Shown: piece after piece, positions 9,427 to 17,998 of the stretch | Layout: the number at the start of each line of letters is the position of its first letter | How positions within the stretch are numbered: the stretch's first letter is position 1 | Assembly: GCA_964291445.2 (NCBI GenBank) | Contig: OZ219864.1 | Span: forward strand, 372,001 to 436,000 | Reading direction: 5' to 3' | Origin: JAPOXR01 sp964291445 | GTDB taxonomy: Bacteria; Pseudomonadota; Alphaproteobacteria; Rhodobacterales; Rhodobacteraceae | DNA length: 64,000 nucleotides | Translations under genes and position numbers: made by a program | The notes under the pieces: generated by a model | The model's input: the letters and a program-made list of their open reading frames with translations, nothing else | What the model was told of the DNA's origin: nothing | The model's database searches: none

Positions 9427-9683
9427 TGGAGGCAACGCGGGTGCAAACAGTTCAGTTGCGTGAAGCCAAGAGCAGGTTGTCGGCCCTGGTGGAAGACGCG
9501 ACGCAGGGAGGCACGGCCATCATCACGCGCCACGGCCGACCCAGCGCGGTCATTCTCGGGATAGACGAGTGGAATCGCTTGCGGACAGTTCCATCTTTCG
9601 GCCAACTACTGTGTGGCTCGGGGCTGGAAGACGGAGATCTGCCACCAAGGGACACGAGCCCGCCGCGCGATATTACGCTTTGA
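9426..9683 (+). CDS. Phd/YefM family antitoxin
   Basis: An 85-residue protein with the Phd/YefM fold signature: VQTVQLREAKSRLSALVEDA, then TAIITRHGRPSAVILGIDEW. It neutralises the PIN toxin encoded 7 bases downstream and is expected to repress the pair through the palindrome at 9412-9426. The frame is open further upstream, but the ATG at 9426 gives the canonical antitoxin N-terminus. The C-terminal tail, rich in D and P, is presumably the flexible toxin-wrapping part. Confidence 0.85.
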   Translation: MEATRVQTVQLREAKSRLSALVEDATQGGTAIITRHGRPSAVILGIDEWNRLRTVPSFGQLLCGSGLEDGDLPPRDTSPPRDITL

Positions 9684-9690
9684 GCGCGTC

Positions 9691-10128
9691 GTGTATCTGG
9701 TCGACACGAACGTTCTCTCGATCAAGGCGCCCGGTCGAAAACGGGTGCCCGAGGAATTGATAACGTGGATGGACGAGCGTTCGGATGCGCTGTTCCTGTC
9801 CGCAGTCACCGTGGCCGAAATCTGCAATGGAATTGCCCGACTGGAGCGAAATGGGGCCACCGCAAGGGCGGCAAGGTTGACAGGCTGGCTTGATATTGTC
9901 GTCCATCTCTATGTCGACCGCGTGATTCCCTTCGACATAACCGCAGCACGCATGGCAGGAACGCTCATGGACCGGGCGTGTGCAACAGGTCATTCGCCGG
10001 GTTTTGCCGATATTGCAATCGCGGCAACGGCCAGCAGCCGTGGCCTGACGGTACTCACACGTAATCTTCGTCATTTTGAGCCGCTTGATGTCAGGTCCAT
10101 CAACCCGTTTGACTCGCTGCCCCATTGA
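9691..10128 (+). CDS. PIN-domain toxin, VapC family
   Basis: A 145-residue PIN-domain ribonuclease. Acidic metal ligands are visible: YLVDTNVLS at the N-terminus, AEICNGI in the middle, and GFADIAIAATASS plus VLTRNLRHFE at the C-terminus. I start it at GTG 9691, eight bases after the antitoxin stop, because the conserved PIN strand begins immediately (VYLVDTN). An upstream ATG at 9613 would lie inside the antitoxin gene and add about 26 unconserved residues. Together with the preceding gene it forms a complete type II toxin-antitoxin module. Confidence 0.87.
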   Translation: MYLVDTNVLSIKAPGRKRVPEELITWMDERSDALFLSAVTVAEICNGIARLERNGATARAARLTGWLDIVVHLYVDRVIPFDITAARMAGTLMDRACATGHSPGFADIAIAATASSRGLTVLTRNLRHFEPLDVRSINPFDSLPH

Positions 10129-10598
10129 GAATTTGACCCAAGAGTACGTTGAGTCTCGCCCACCTGAAATGCGTGGCATGGTCCTGTCAGAATCATCCCA
10201 AACAGCAGATATCCACATGGCGTGGAGCAAAACCACCTGTTGGGTCGCAGTGTAATTCATCAGGGTGCAGCCGACTTATGTCGGATTGTACCGGTGCCTG
10301 ATCTTTCGGATGGCGGAGTGGTCCACAACAGCTGGCCTCTCTTTCCCGGTAGCGGTGCGGGAGCTCCTCTGTCCCTCTAGCTGGAAGGGGCAGGGCGCCG
10401 GTGGCCACGCCACCTCTGATATCCGGGATTGATCCATCCCGGGCCCGGATGATCGATGATGCCCTCCGGCGGAGACCAGGGGAGCCGAAAGTCAGGCTAT
10501 ACAACAGGTATGGGTTACATCCCATCATCGCACATGCCGTTGCCTGTCTCGCGGAAATTCACTACATCCGGCGGGCGCCGACCGGCTGGAGAGACTGC
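10129..10598. other. Intergenic region upstream of argG
   Basis: About 470 bases without a credible gene. The argG frame stays open upstream to about 10401 but the translation there has no conserved sequence. Two short hairpins can be drawn (around 10274-10290 and 10370-10400). The leader of argG may lie here, but I see no recognisable operator. Confidence 0.5.
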
Positions 10599-11828
10599 AT
10601 GTCCGACCCGCAAAAGATCGTGCTTGCCTATTCGGGCGGGCTGGATACCTCGATCATCCTGAAATGGCTCCAGGTCAGGTACAATGCCGAGGTGGTAACC
10701 TTTACCGCCGATCTCGGCCAGGAAGAAGAGCTGGAGCCGGTCCGCAAGAAGGCCGAATTGCTGGGCATCGCCGACATCCGCATCGAGGACCTGCGCGAGG
10801 AATTTGCCCGGGATTACATATTCCCGATGTTCCGGGCCAATACGGTCTATGAAGGCCAGTACCTGCTTGGCACCTCCATCGCCCGCCCGCTCATCGCCAG
10901 GAGGCTGGTCGAGATTGCCCGCGATTGCGGCGCCGACGCCATCGCCCATGGCGCCACCGGCAAGGGCAATGATCAGGTGCGGTTCGAACTCTCGGCTTAT
11001 GCGCTGGATCCGGCAATCCGGGTCATCGCGCCCTGGCGCGAATGGGATCTTGAAAGCCGGACCAGCTTGCTCGAATTTGCCGAACAGCACCAGATTCCGA
11101 TCGCCAGGGACAAGCGCGGCGAAGCCCCGTTCTCGGTCGATGCCAATCTCCTGCACACCTCGTCGGAAGGCAAGCTGCTCGAGGATCCCGGCATCGCCGC
11201 CCCCGAATATGTCTACCAGCGCACCGTCAGCCCGGAGGAGGCTCCCGATGCCGCCGAATTCGTCGAGATCGGCTTCGAATCCGGGGATGCAATCTCGATC
11301 AATGGCGAGGCACTCGGACCAGCCGCCCTGGTTGCCCGGCTAAACCAGCTTGGCGGCGCCCATGGCATCGGCCGGCTCGACCTGGTCGAGAACCGTTTTG
11401 TTGGCATGAAATCCCGGGGAATCTACGAAACGCCGGGAGGCACGATCCTGCTGGAGGCGCATCGGGGCGTCGAGCAGATCACCCTGGACCGGGGGGCAGC
11501 GCATCTGAAGGACGAGCTGATGCCCAGATATGCCGAGCTGATCTATAACGGGTTCTGGTTCAGCCCGGAGCGCGAGATGCTGCAGGCCGCCATCGACAGG
11601 AGCCAGGAGCGGGTGACGGGAACAGTCCGGCTGAAACTCTACAAGGGCAGCGTGTCCACGGTCGGCAGGACATCGCCGCAATCGTTGTACTCGGCCAGGC
11701 ATGTCACCTTCGAGGATGATGCAGGCGCATATGACCAGAAGGACGCCGCCGGCTTCATCAAGCTCAACGCGCTCAGGCTCAGGCTGTTGCACCGGCAGCG
11801 CCGCCCGGGCGGTGAGACCGGTACGTGA
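10599..11828 (+). CDS. argG: Argininosuccinate synthase
   Basis: Joins citrulline and aspartate with ATP in arginine biosynthesis. The 409-residue protein begins with the ATP-pyrophosphatase loop KIVLAYSGGLDTSIILKWL and carries the family blocks YLLGTSIARPLIARRLVEIA, HGATGKGNDQVRFEL and GRLDLVENRFVGMKSRGIYE. The start at 10599 places AYSGGLD at residue 10, as usual. It is transcribed alone, with no other arg gene in the window, and msrA follows after about 100 bases. Confidence 0.97.
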   Translation: MSDPQKIVLAYSGGLDTSIILKWLQVRYNAEVVTFTADLGQEEELEPVRKKAELLGIADIRIEDLREEFARDYIFPMFRANTVYEGQYLLGTSIARPLIARRLVEIARDCGADAIAHGATGKGNDQVRFELSAYALDPAIRVIAPWREWDLESRTSLLEFAEQHQIPIARDKRGEAPFSVDANLLHTSSEGKLLEDPGIAAPEYVYQRTVSPEEAPDAAEFVEIGFESGDAISINGEALGPAALVARLNQLGGAHGIGRLDLVENRFVGMKSRGIYETPGGTILLEAHRGVEQITLDRGAAHLKDELMPRYAELIYNGFWFSPEREMLQAAIDRSQERVTGTVRLKLYKGSVSTVGRTSPQSLYSARHVTFEDDAGAYDQKDAAGFIKLNALRLRLLHRQRRPGGETGT

Positions 11829-11927
11829 CCGGCAGTGCCGGCTTCGGCTGAATTGACAATTGCGTGACCGCCATTGCATGGCGGCGATGCAGCGACGAGA
11901 CTCTGACCAGGAAAACCGGAGGCAGCG

Positions 11928-12584
11928 ATGAGACGATCACATTTCAGGAAGCTGGCGGCGACGCTGGCATTTGCCGGCGGAATGCTGGCCGCGTCCATCC
12001 CCGCGGCGCATGCAGCCACCGAATCCGCGATCTTTGCCGGTGGATGTTTCTGGTGCGTGGAATCGGATTTCGATTCCGTTGACGGCGTCATTGCGACGAC
12101 ATCCGGCTATACCGGCGGCCATCTCGAGAACCCGACCTACAAGAAGGTGACCGGCGGCAGGAGCGGCCATTACGAGGCGGTAAAGATCGATTTCGACCCG
12201 GACCGGGTGACCTTCCGCGAGCTGGCCGACAAGTTCTTCCGCAGCGTGGATCCGACCGATGATGGCGGCCAGTTCTGCGATCGGGGCGACAGCTACCGCA
12301 CGGCCATCTTCGCCATGAACGACCGGCAGCGCCAAGCGGCAAAAGCGGCAAAGGCCGATGCCGGTGCCGCCCTCGGCAAGACCATCGTCACGCCGGTTGT
12401 CGATGCCGGCCGTTTCTATCCGGCCGAGGATTATCACCAGGATTACTATCTGGGGACGAAGATCGTCATCACCCGGTTTGGCCTCATTTCGCAGGCCGAT
12501 GCCTACAAGCGCTATCGAGAGGCCTGCGGACGGGACAAGAGGGTGAAGATGCTGTGGGGAGACCAGGCAGCCTTTGCGCATTGA
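11928..12584 (+). CDS. msrA: Peptide-methionine (S)-S-oxide reductase, exported
   Basis: Repairs oxidised methionine. The catalytic motif GGCFWC is at residues about 38-43 and the active-site segment PTDDGGQFCDRGDSYRTAIF follows. The first 29 residues look like a signal peptide (two Arg-rich starts, a hydrophobic core AATLAFAGGMLAASI, then AAHA), so the enzyme probably works in the periplasm, unlike the cytoplasmic E. coli form. The later Tyr-rich block (YPAEDYHQDYY) is conserved. A ribosome site (CGGAGG) lies just before the ATG. Confidence 0.93.
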   Translation: MRRSHFRKLAATLAFAGGMLAASIPAAHAATESAIFAGGCFWCVESDFDSVDGVIATTSGYTGGHLENPTYKKVTGGRSGHYEAVKIDFDPDRVTFRELADKFFRSVDPTDDGGQFCDRGDSYRTAIFAMNDRQRQAAKAAKADAGAALGKTIVTPVVDAGRFYPAEDYHQDYYLGTKIVITRFGLISQADAYKRYREACGRDKRVKMLWGDQAAFAH

Positions 12585-12693
12585 GCAGCGACGGGCCTGC
12601 TTCCTCGCCTCGACTACATGCGGCTGGTGGCGGCACCCCTGGCAGTTCCAGCATCAGAATCCTGCCCGGGAAGGGGTCAGGACTCAAGGCCAG

Positions 12694-12978
12694 TCATCCG
12701 ATGCCGAAATTGTTGGCGATGATGATCCGCAATGCATAGATGCCGAAAAGCAATATCAGCGGTGACAGATCCAGCATGCCGATCGTGGGCGTGAAGCGGC
12801 GAATCCTGGAATAGATCGGATCGAGCAGCCGCTCGAGTTCCTGCCAGATGACGCCGACGAGGCGGTTTCTGCGATCCAGTATCCCGAACCCGACCAGCCA
12901 ACTCATGATCACGTGGGCGAACACGATGAACATGAGCAGATCCAGCGCAACAGAGATGATCTGAACAATAGATGCCAT
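12694..12978 (-). CDS. YggT family membrane protein
   Basis: A 94-residue protein with two hydrophobic segments (about residues 5-28 and 66-90) separated by a short basic loop containing LLDPIYSRIRRFTP, the characteristic YggT repeat unit. Its cellular role is not settled; in other bacteria it is linked to osmotic tolerance or cell division loci. The start at 12978 (MASIVQ) was chosen over a longer frame because the first membrane helix begins right after it. Confidence 0.85.
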   Translation of the reverse strand: MASIVQIISVALDLLMFIVFAHVIMSWLVGFGILDRRNRLVGVIWQELERLLDPIYSRIRRFTPTIGMLDLSPLILLFGIYALRIIIANNFGIG

Positions 12979-13234
12979 GGAATGATTCCGCTCCGGCCAA
13001 CGTGTATTCGAAGTAGGCGCGGCATCGGCAAAAGGCAAGGCCATGCCCGGAGACGGGGTCTCCTGCCGTCGAATTCTCCCCCGTCGCCTGCCAATTGCAA
13101 TGTTGGCCGTGGCACATCGCCGGTGATTCAGGAGACCGATCCTGCCCGGTCAGTCTCCGGCAATTCACTCAAGACCCTGTTCGTTTCTCATCTGCACAAT
13201 GACGAATTCTGCGTGCCGGCCGTTCCGGCACAAC

Positions 13235-13812
13235 GTTGCGGAGCATTCCGACATTTCTTGCGCATCGCAGATTCGTGCCTGAAAAGCCGCGGTCATGGCC
13301 TGCGAAGAAGTCCTTGTTTCCGCCGCCCGGGCGGTGCCCTGGAATTGTTCGGCGAGGGGCTGCACCGATCGCGGCAGGCGCTTGTGCATGGTGATGTCAG
13401 CCCGAAGAACATCCTTTTTCGGGGGGATTGCCCGGTGCTGCTTGATGCCGAGTGCGCAACGATGGGCGACCCGGCTTTCGATGTGGCGTTCTGCCTGAAT
13501 CACCTGGTCCTGAAGTCCATTCACAGGCCGGACGAATGCGCCGTGCTGATCGACGCGGCAACCAGGTTCTGGCAGACCTATGCCACCGGCATCACCTGGG
13601 AGCCGCAGGAAATCCTCGAAGGGCGCTTGGCGGCGTTGCTGCCGGCGCTGGCGCTGGCCCGAGTTGATGGCAAATCGCCGGTGGAGTACCTCTCCGTGAG
13701 GAATCAGGACAGGATACGCGACTTGGCCAAACCCCTCATACGGAACGCCCCGGCAACACTCGACGAGGCCCTTGCCGTCTTCCGGCCGGCAGGAGATCCC
13801 GGTGACGGGTGA
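13235..13812 (+). pseudogene. Aminoglycoside/choline-type phosphotransferase, 5'-truncated remnant
   Basis: The C-terminal half of an APH-fold small-molecule kinase is clear: the catalytic loop LVHGDVSPKNIL and the metal-binding LLDAECATMGDPAFDVAFCL. The N-terminal lobe with the nucleotide-binding loop is missing; upstream of about 13300 the frame has no recognisable homology and no good start codon. The stop at 13812 overlaps the enolase-like gene by 11 bases, so the kinase was probably part of the same operon. I treat it as a truncated gene. A short functional form cannot be excluded but would lack ATP-binding parts. Confidence 0.6.
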
Positions 13813-15115
13813 AATCCGCAAAGTACTCGGCCGTCGGATCTGGGATTCCCGCGGCAACCCGACGGTCGAGGTTGAGGTCGGACTGGTGGACGGCACCTCC
13901 GGTCGGGCAGCCGCGCCGGCTGGTGCGTCGCGGGGAGCGCGCGAGGCGGTCGATCTGCGCGACGACGACAGCCGGCTGGGCGGCATGGATGTGGGCCGCG
14001 CGGTTGCCGGGGTAAACGGTCCGATTGCCGCGGCGTTGAGGGGAATGCGGGCGACCGACCAGCGGTCGGTCGACGATGCCCTCATTCAACTCGATGGAAC
14101 CGCCAACAAGGCGCGGCTGGGAGGAAATGCCACGGTCGCAACGTCGCTGGCCGTCCAGCAGGCCGCAGCGGCAAGCGGAGGAATGCCGTTATGGGCCTAC
14201 CTGGCCGAATTGCACGGCATGGAACCGACGATGCCGCTGCCGGAAATCCAGATATTCGGCGGCGGTGCCCATGCCGGACGACGGGTGGACATACAGGATT
14301 TCATGGTCATGGTGCCCGGCGTCGAGTCCTTCGGCGAGGCCCTGGAGATAACCTCCGAAATCTACCGGGCCGCAGGTGCGATCATGGAAGGAAGGGATGC
14401 CCTGTCCGGAGTGGCGGATGAAGGCGGCTGGTGGCCGTCCTTCGACAGCAATTCGCAGGCGCTTGAGACACTTGTTGCCGCGATCGAGAAGGCAGGGGAG
14501 GTGCCGGGTGAAAGGGTTGTCATTTCGCTTGATGTCGCGGCCTCCGAATTCGGGAGCAACGGACGCTACAAACTGGCGCTTGAGAACCGGACGGTCGATA
14601 CCGACTCGCTGGTGGAACTGCTTGCGGGCTGGCTTGACAAGTATCCGATCGCGTCAATCGAGGATCCCCTCGCCGAGGATGATACGGAGGGAATGCGCAA
14701 CTTCACCGAGCAGTTCGGTTCGCGGGTTCAGGTCATCGGCGACGATTTCCTCGTCACCGATGCAGGGCTTGTTGGCGAGGCCGCAAGATCCGGCGCCTGC
14801 AACGGGCTGCTCGTCAAGGTAAACCAGGCAGGAACAGTCTCCGAATCGATTGATGCCTTCCGGGAGGCCCGGCGCGCCGGGTTCGCGACGGTGGTGTCCG
14901 CCCGGTCCGGTGAGACGGAGGATGTCAGCATCAGCCACATTGCGGTGGGGTTGGGTGCCGGACAGCTGAAGGTCGGTTCGTTTGCCCGGTCCGAACGGAT
15001 GGCCAAGTGGAACGAGTGCCTCAGGATAGGTGAACATCCGGGCGTCGGCGGATTTGCCGGCGGCAGGCCGCTTGCCGGAACATGGTGGGGCCGGAGCAGG
15101 CGGCATCCGGCATGA
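13802..15115 (+). CDS. Enolase paralogue (enolase-like protein)
   Basis: A 437-residue enolase-fold protein beginning IRKVLGRRIWDSRGNPTVEV. Most catalytic blocks remain: GAS.G..EAVDLRDDD loop, DEGG, the metal ligands in DVAASEF, SIEDPLAEDD and VIGDDFLVTD, KVNQAGT (catalytic Lys) and LKVGSFARSERMAKWN. Two differences stand out: the usual SHRSGET is SARSGET (active-site His to Ala), and QEFM is QDFM. I therefore doubt that it is the housekeeping enolase and suspect a sugar-acid role. Start: GTG at 13802, overlapping the kinase remnant. Neighbours are a short-chain dehydrogenase and an IlvD/Edd dehydratase, which fits a catabolic cluster. Confidence 0.82.
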   Translation: MTGEIRKVLGRRIWDSRGNPTVEVEVGLVDGTSGRAAAPAGASRGAREAVDLRDDDSRLGGMDVGRAVAGVNGPIAAALRGMRATDQRSVDDALIQLDGTANKARLGGNATVATSLAVQQAAAASGGMPLWAYLAELHGMEPTMPLPEIQIFGGGAHAGRRVDIQDFMVMVPGVESFGEALEITSEIYRAAGAIMEGRDALSGVADEGGWWPSFDSNSQALETLVAAIEKAGEVPGERVVISLDVAASEFGSNGRYKLALENRTVDTDSLVELLAGWLDKYPIASIEDPLAEDDTEGMRNFTEQFGSRVQVIGDDFLVTDAGLVGEAARSGACNGLLVKVNQAGTVSESIDAFREARRAGFATVVSARSGETEDVSISHIAVGLGAGQLKVGSFARSERMAKWNECLRIGEHPGVGGFAGGRPLAGTWWGRSRRHPA

Positions 15116-15335
15116 ACGGCGATGGACTTCCGGGAATTCGTGGCAACGGTTGGTGGGATGGAGTAATGGTTCGGGACATGCATGATGCACCGCGGAGCGG
15201 CGTTGCACCGTCCGGCGATCCTGTTCCGGCAATCGACGGGATCAAGCGGCCTGGCTCCGCTCTGCAACGGGGCAGCCCGTGCCTTCGGAGTGCGGCGGGC
15301 GCAGGATCGACAGGATGGATTCAGGAGGAACAGTC

Positions 15336-16088
15336 ATGAGCGGATATGATCTGACCGGTCGCGCCGCGATCGTTACCGGAGGGGCGCGCGGCATGGGGGC
15401 AGCGGTCGCACGCCACTTCCTGAACGCGGGAGCGGTCGTTACCCTGTGGGATGTGAATGCATCCCAGCTTGAAGCGACAGCCGATCGTCTGGCGTCAATC
15501 GGAAGTGCCGCATGCCGAACCGTTGATGTCGCCGACGGAGAGTGTGTTGTGGAGGCGGCCGTCGCCGCACACCGGGACATGGGCCGCATCGACATCCTGG
15601 TGAACTGCGCCGGCGTTGCCGGACCGGTTGCGCCGGTGGAGTCCTTTCCCCTGGACGAATGGTCACGGGTAATGCGCATCAATCTCGACGGCGTGTTCAA
15701 CTGCTGTCGCGCAGTGGTGCCGTACATGCGCGGCCTTGGATACGGCCGGATCGTCAGCATCGCCTCGGTTGCCGGCAAGGAAGGAAACCCGAACGCGTCG
15801 GCATATTCGGTCTCCAAGGCCGGGGTCATCAACCTCACCAAGTGCCTGGGCAAGGAACTGGCAAGCACCGGAATTTGCGTCAACGCCATCACGCCGGGCG
15901 TGATCAGGACGGAGATGCTCGACGACGTCACCGACGAACACATCGACTACATGGTCTCCAGAATTCCCATGGGCCGAACAGGCACGGTCGATGAAGTCGC
16001 CGAAATGGTGATGTTCCTGTCCTCGGAAGCCTGTTCGTTTTCAACGGCGGCAGTCTTCGACATGTCCGGCGGCCGGACCACATATTAG
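15336..16088 (+). CDS. Short-chain dehydrogenase/reductase
   Basis: A 250-residue classical SDR. Cofactor loop TGGARGMG, the NAG motif as NCAGVAG, catalytic Ser in SIASVAGKEG and the YSVSK pair are all present, followed by NAITPGVIRT. The acidic residue after strand 2 (WDVN) suggests NAD(H) rather than NADP(H). A good ribosome site (AGGAGG at 15323-15328) fixes the start. It follows the enolase-like gene by about 220 bases and its stop touches the left end of a fossil insertion sequence. Substrate unknown, probably a sugar or sugar acid alcohol group. Confidence 0.88.
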   Translation: MSGYDLTGRAAIVTGGARGMGAAVARHFLNAGAVVTLWDVNASQLEATADRLASIGSAACRTVDVADGECVVEAAVAAHRDMGRIDILVNCAGVAGPVAPVESFPLDEWSRVMRINLDGVFNCCRAVVPYMRGLGYGRIVSIASVAGKEGNPNASAYSVSKAGVINLTKCLGKELASTGICVNAITPGVIRTEMLDDVTDEHIDYMVSRIPMGRTGTVDEVAEMVMFLSSEACSFSTAAVFDMSGGRTTY

Positions 16089-16943
16089 GGTCTGAACCCA
16101 AGTCTGTACCCAAATTGCATGAACCACGCCATGGAGAGCTGGATCGGATTGTTTGATGGCGGTGGCATTGTCTGGTGATCGACACGAATTGGCGGATGCG
16201 GAATGGGAGGTGCTGCGCCCAGCGCTGCCGATGGGACGTCGGGGGCCTGTCCGCAGGATCGATCGTCGGATCATGGACGGGATCTTCTTCATTCTGCGGG
16301 CTGGCTCGCCGTGGGGCGTGACCTGCCCGGGCGTTACGGCCCGGTATATGACCAGCGACAACCGCTGGAGCAGGGACGGGAACTGGGCGAGGATCATCCC
16401 GGATCTTCAATGGTTTGCCGGCCTGGACGGCGATGACGAGGATGGAGGGGGCGCTGGTTCGGCTGGGGGAGCGGATGATCAACGCCTCGGCGGTGCGGGT
16501 GCGCAAGCACGGCTCAGGCTCGCGCCGGGACGGTGAGCCGCGAGAATTCGGGCGCAGCCGTGGCGGCCTGGCGACGAAGATCCATGCTGCGCTGTACGGT
16601 GCCGGGCGATCGCTTGCGGTGCGGCTGTCGCCGGGACAGGCGGCCGACTGCACGCATGCACCGGAGTTGCTGGTCGGCCTCGAGGCCGGAGACAGGGTGA
16701 TTGCCGACAGGGCCCATGACCGCGGCCATCCTCGACCTTGTCGCCGAGGCTGGCGGGGTTGCCGATTCCCTCCAGAGCAAGCCGGAAGGTGCCGCGGGAG
16801 TTGGACCGGGACTACGCCAGGCGCAACCTTGTGGGCAACAAGATAGGAGAAGCGGGCCAGGAACTACCTGTCCACCATGCCGCTTGCCGAGACATGCTAC
16901 CTGCCGCGAACCCCGGCAAGGCGATCAATTGAGTCCACACCCC
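16086..16943 (+). mobile_element. Degenerate IS5-family element, copy 1
   Basis: A decayed IS5-type element. The transposase can still be traced through at least three frames: an N-terminal part (about 16153-16430) with LADAEWEVLRPALP and RIMDGIFFILRAGSPW, then GLATKIHAALYGAGRS, LSPGQAADCTHAPELL and VIADRAHDR in another frame near 16560-16730, then remnants. The left end TAGGGTCTGAACCCAA and the right end (inverted, GGGGTGTGGACTCAA) form an imperfect terminal repeat. No intact transposase can be made. The element sits directly after the SDR stop codon. Confidence 0.75.
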
Positions 16944-17868
16944 GAGGATGCATCACGCGGATCCATGCAATTGGCCGGATCTCGGCGGAGACTCGGCCCG
17001 GCCTGCAAGGGCCGCGGGCTGGCGATGACGAGGATGGAGGGGGCGCTGGTTCGGCTGTGCGGGGACGGCGGCCGGGCCGCAGCGGATGTCAACGCCTCGG
17101 CGGTGCGGGTGCGCAAGCACGGCTCAGGTCCCCGGCATCGGCTTTGCGGCGTCGGGGACAGCTCGGGCCGCGCGACGGCCTCATCGGCTGGTCGGCCGAT
17201 GCCCGAATGGCCAATATCGGCAAGGTCGGCCTGGCGACGAAGATCCATGCTGCGCTGCTTCACCGGGCCGGAGACGGTGCCGCGGCGATCGCTTGCGGTG
17301 CGCCGCTGTCGCCGGGACAGGCGGTCCCGACTGCACGCATGCACCGGCCTCGGCGAGCACCTGCCGGTTCCCCGGAAGGGCGCAGTGGTGGCAGCCTCGA
17401 GGCCGGAGACAGGGTGATTGCCGACAGACGGGCCCATGACCGCGATGCCATCCTCGACCTTGTGGCGCCGAGGCTGGCGGGGTTGTCCGCAATTCCCTGC
17501 GACCGCCAGAGCAAGCCGGAAGGTGCCCGCGGGACTGGACTCTGGGACCACGTCCTGGCGACGCAGCCGGTGGGAGAGCGGAAGATCTCCCTACGCCAGG
17601 CGCTGAACCTTGATGGAGCGTGTCTTCGCTGCAGGATCAAGGCGTTCCGGAGAGTGGCAACAACCCGATAGGAGAAGCGCCGGCCAGGAACTACCTGTCC
17701 CACCTGTCCCTGCTTGCCGGCGAGAGACCGGATGTCACCCGGGAAGACGTCACCGCGCTCTTCGCCGCCCATCATGGCTTCAAGGTCGCCCGGGGACCGC
17801 CGGACATGACCTGTCGTGCTGACGGCCGGGCGGAACCCCGGCAAGGCGATCAATTGAGTCCACACCCC
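16944..17868 (+). mobile_element. Degenerate IS5-family element, copy 2 (5'-truncated)
   Basis: A second decayed copy of the same element in tandem and in the same orientation. Clear matching to copy 1 begins at about 17024 and continues to the same right end (CAATTGAGTCCACACCCC at 17851-17868). Matching blocks of 20-60 bases are nearly identical, but the stretches between them differ in length, copy 2 being longer almost everywhere. The N-terminal transposase part is absent. No functional protein is possible. Confidence 0.7.
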
Positions 17869-17998
17869 TGGTGCCGCGGGCATTTGAACCGTCGGAGCTC
17901 GGCCCGGCGGGTATTGCTGCCAGCGGGGGTCCGGGCCTGCGTCGGCCCAATGGCCCCATATGCGGGGAACACACGGAATTGCGGTTGTGGGGATCCGC

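Noticed and set aside
8360..9463. A 367-codon plus-strand frame over rsmB
   Set aside because: Antisense to rsmB, low-complexity translation, no start signal.
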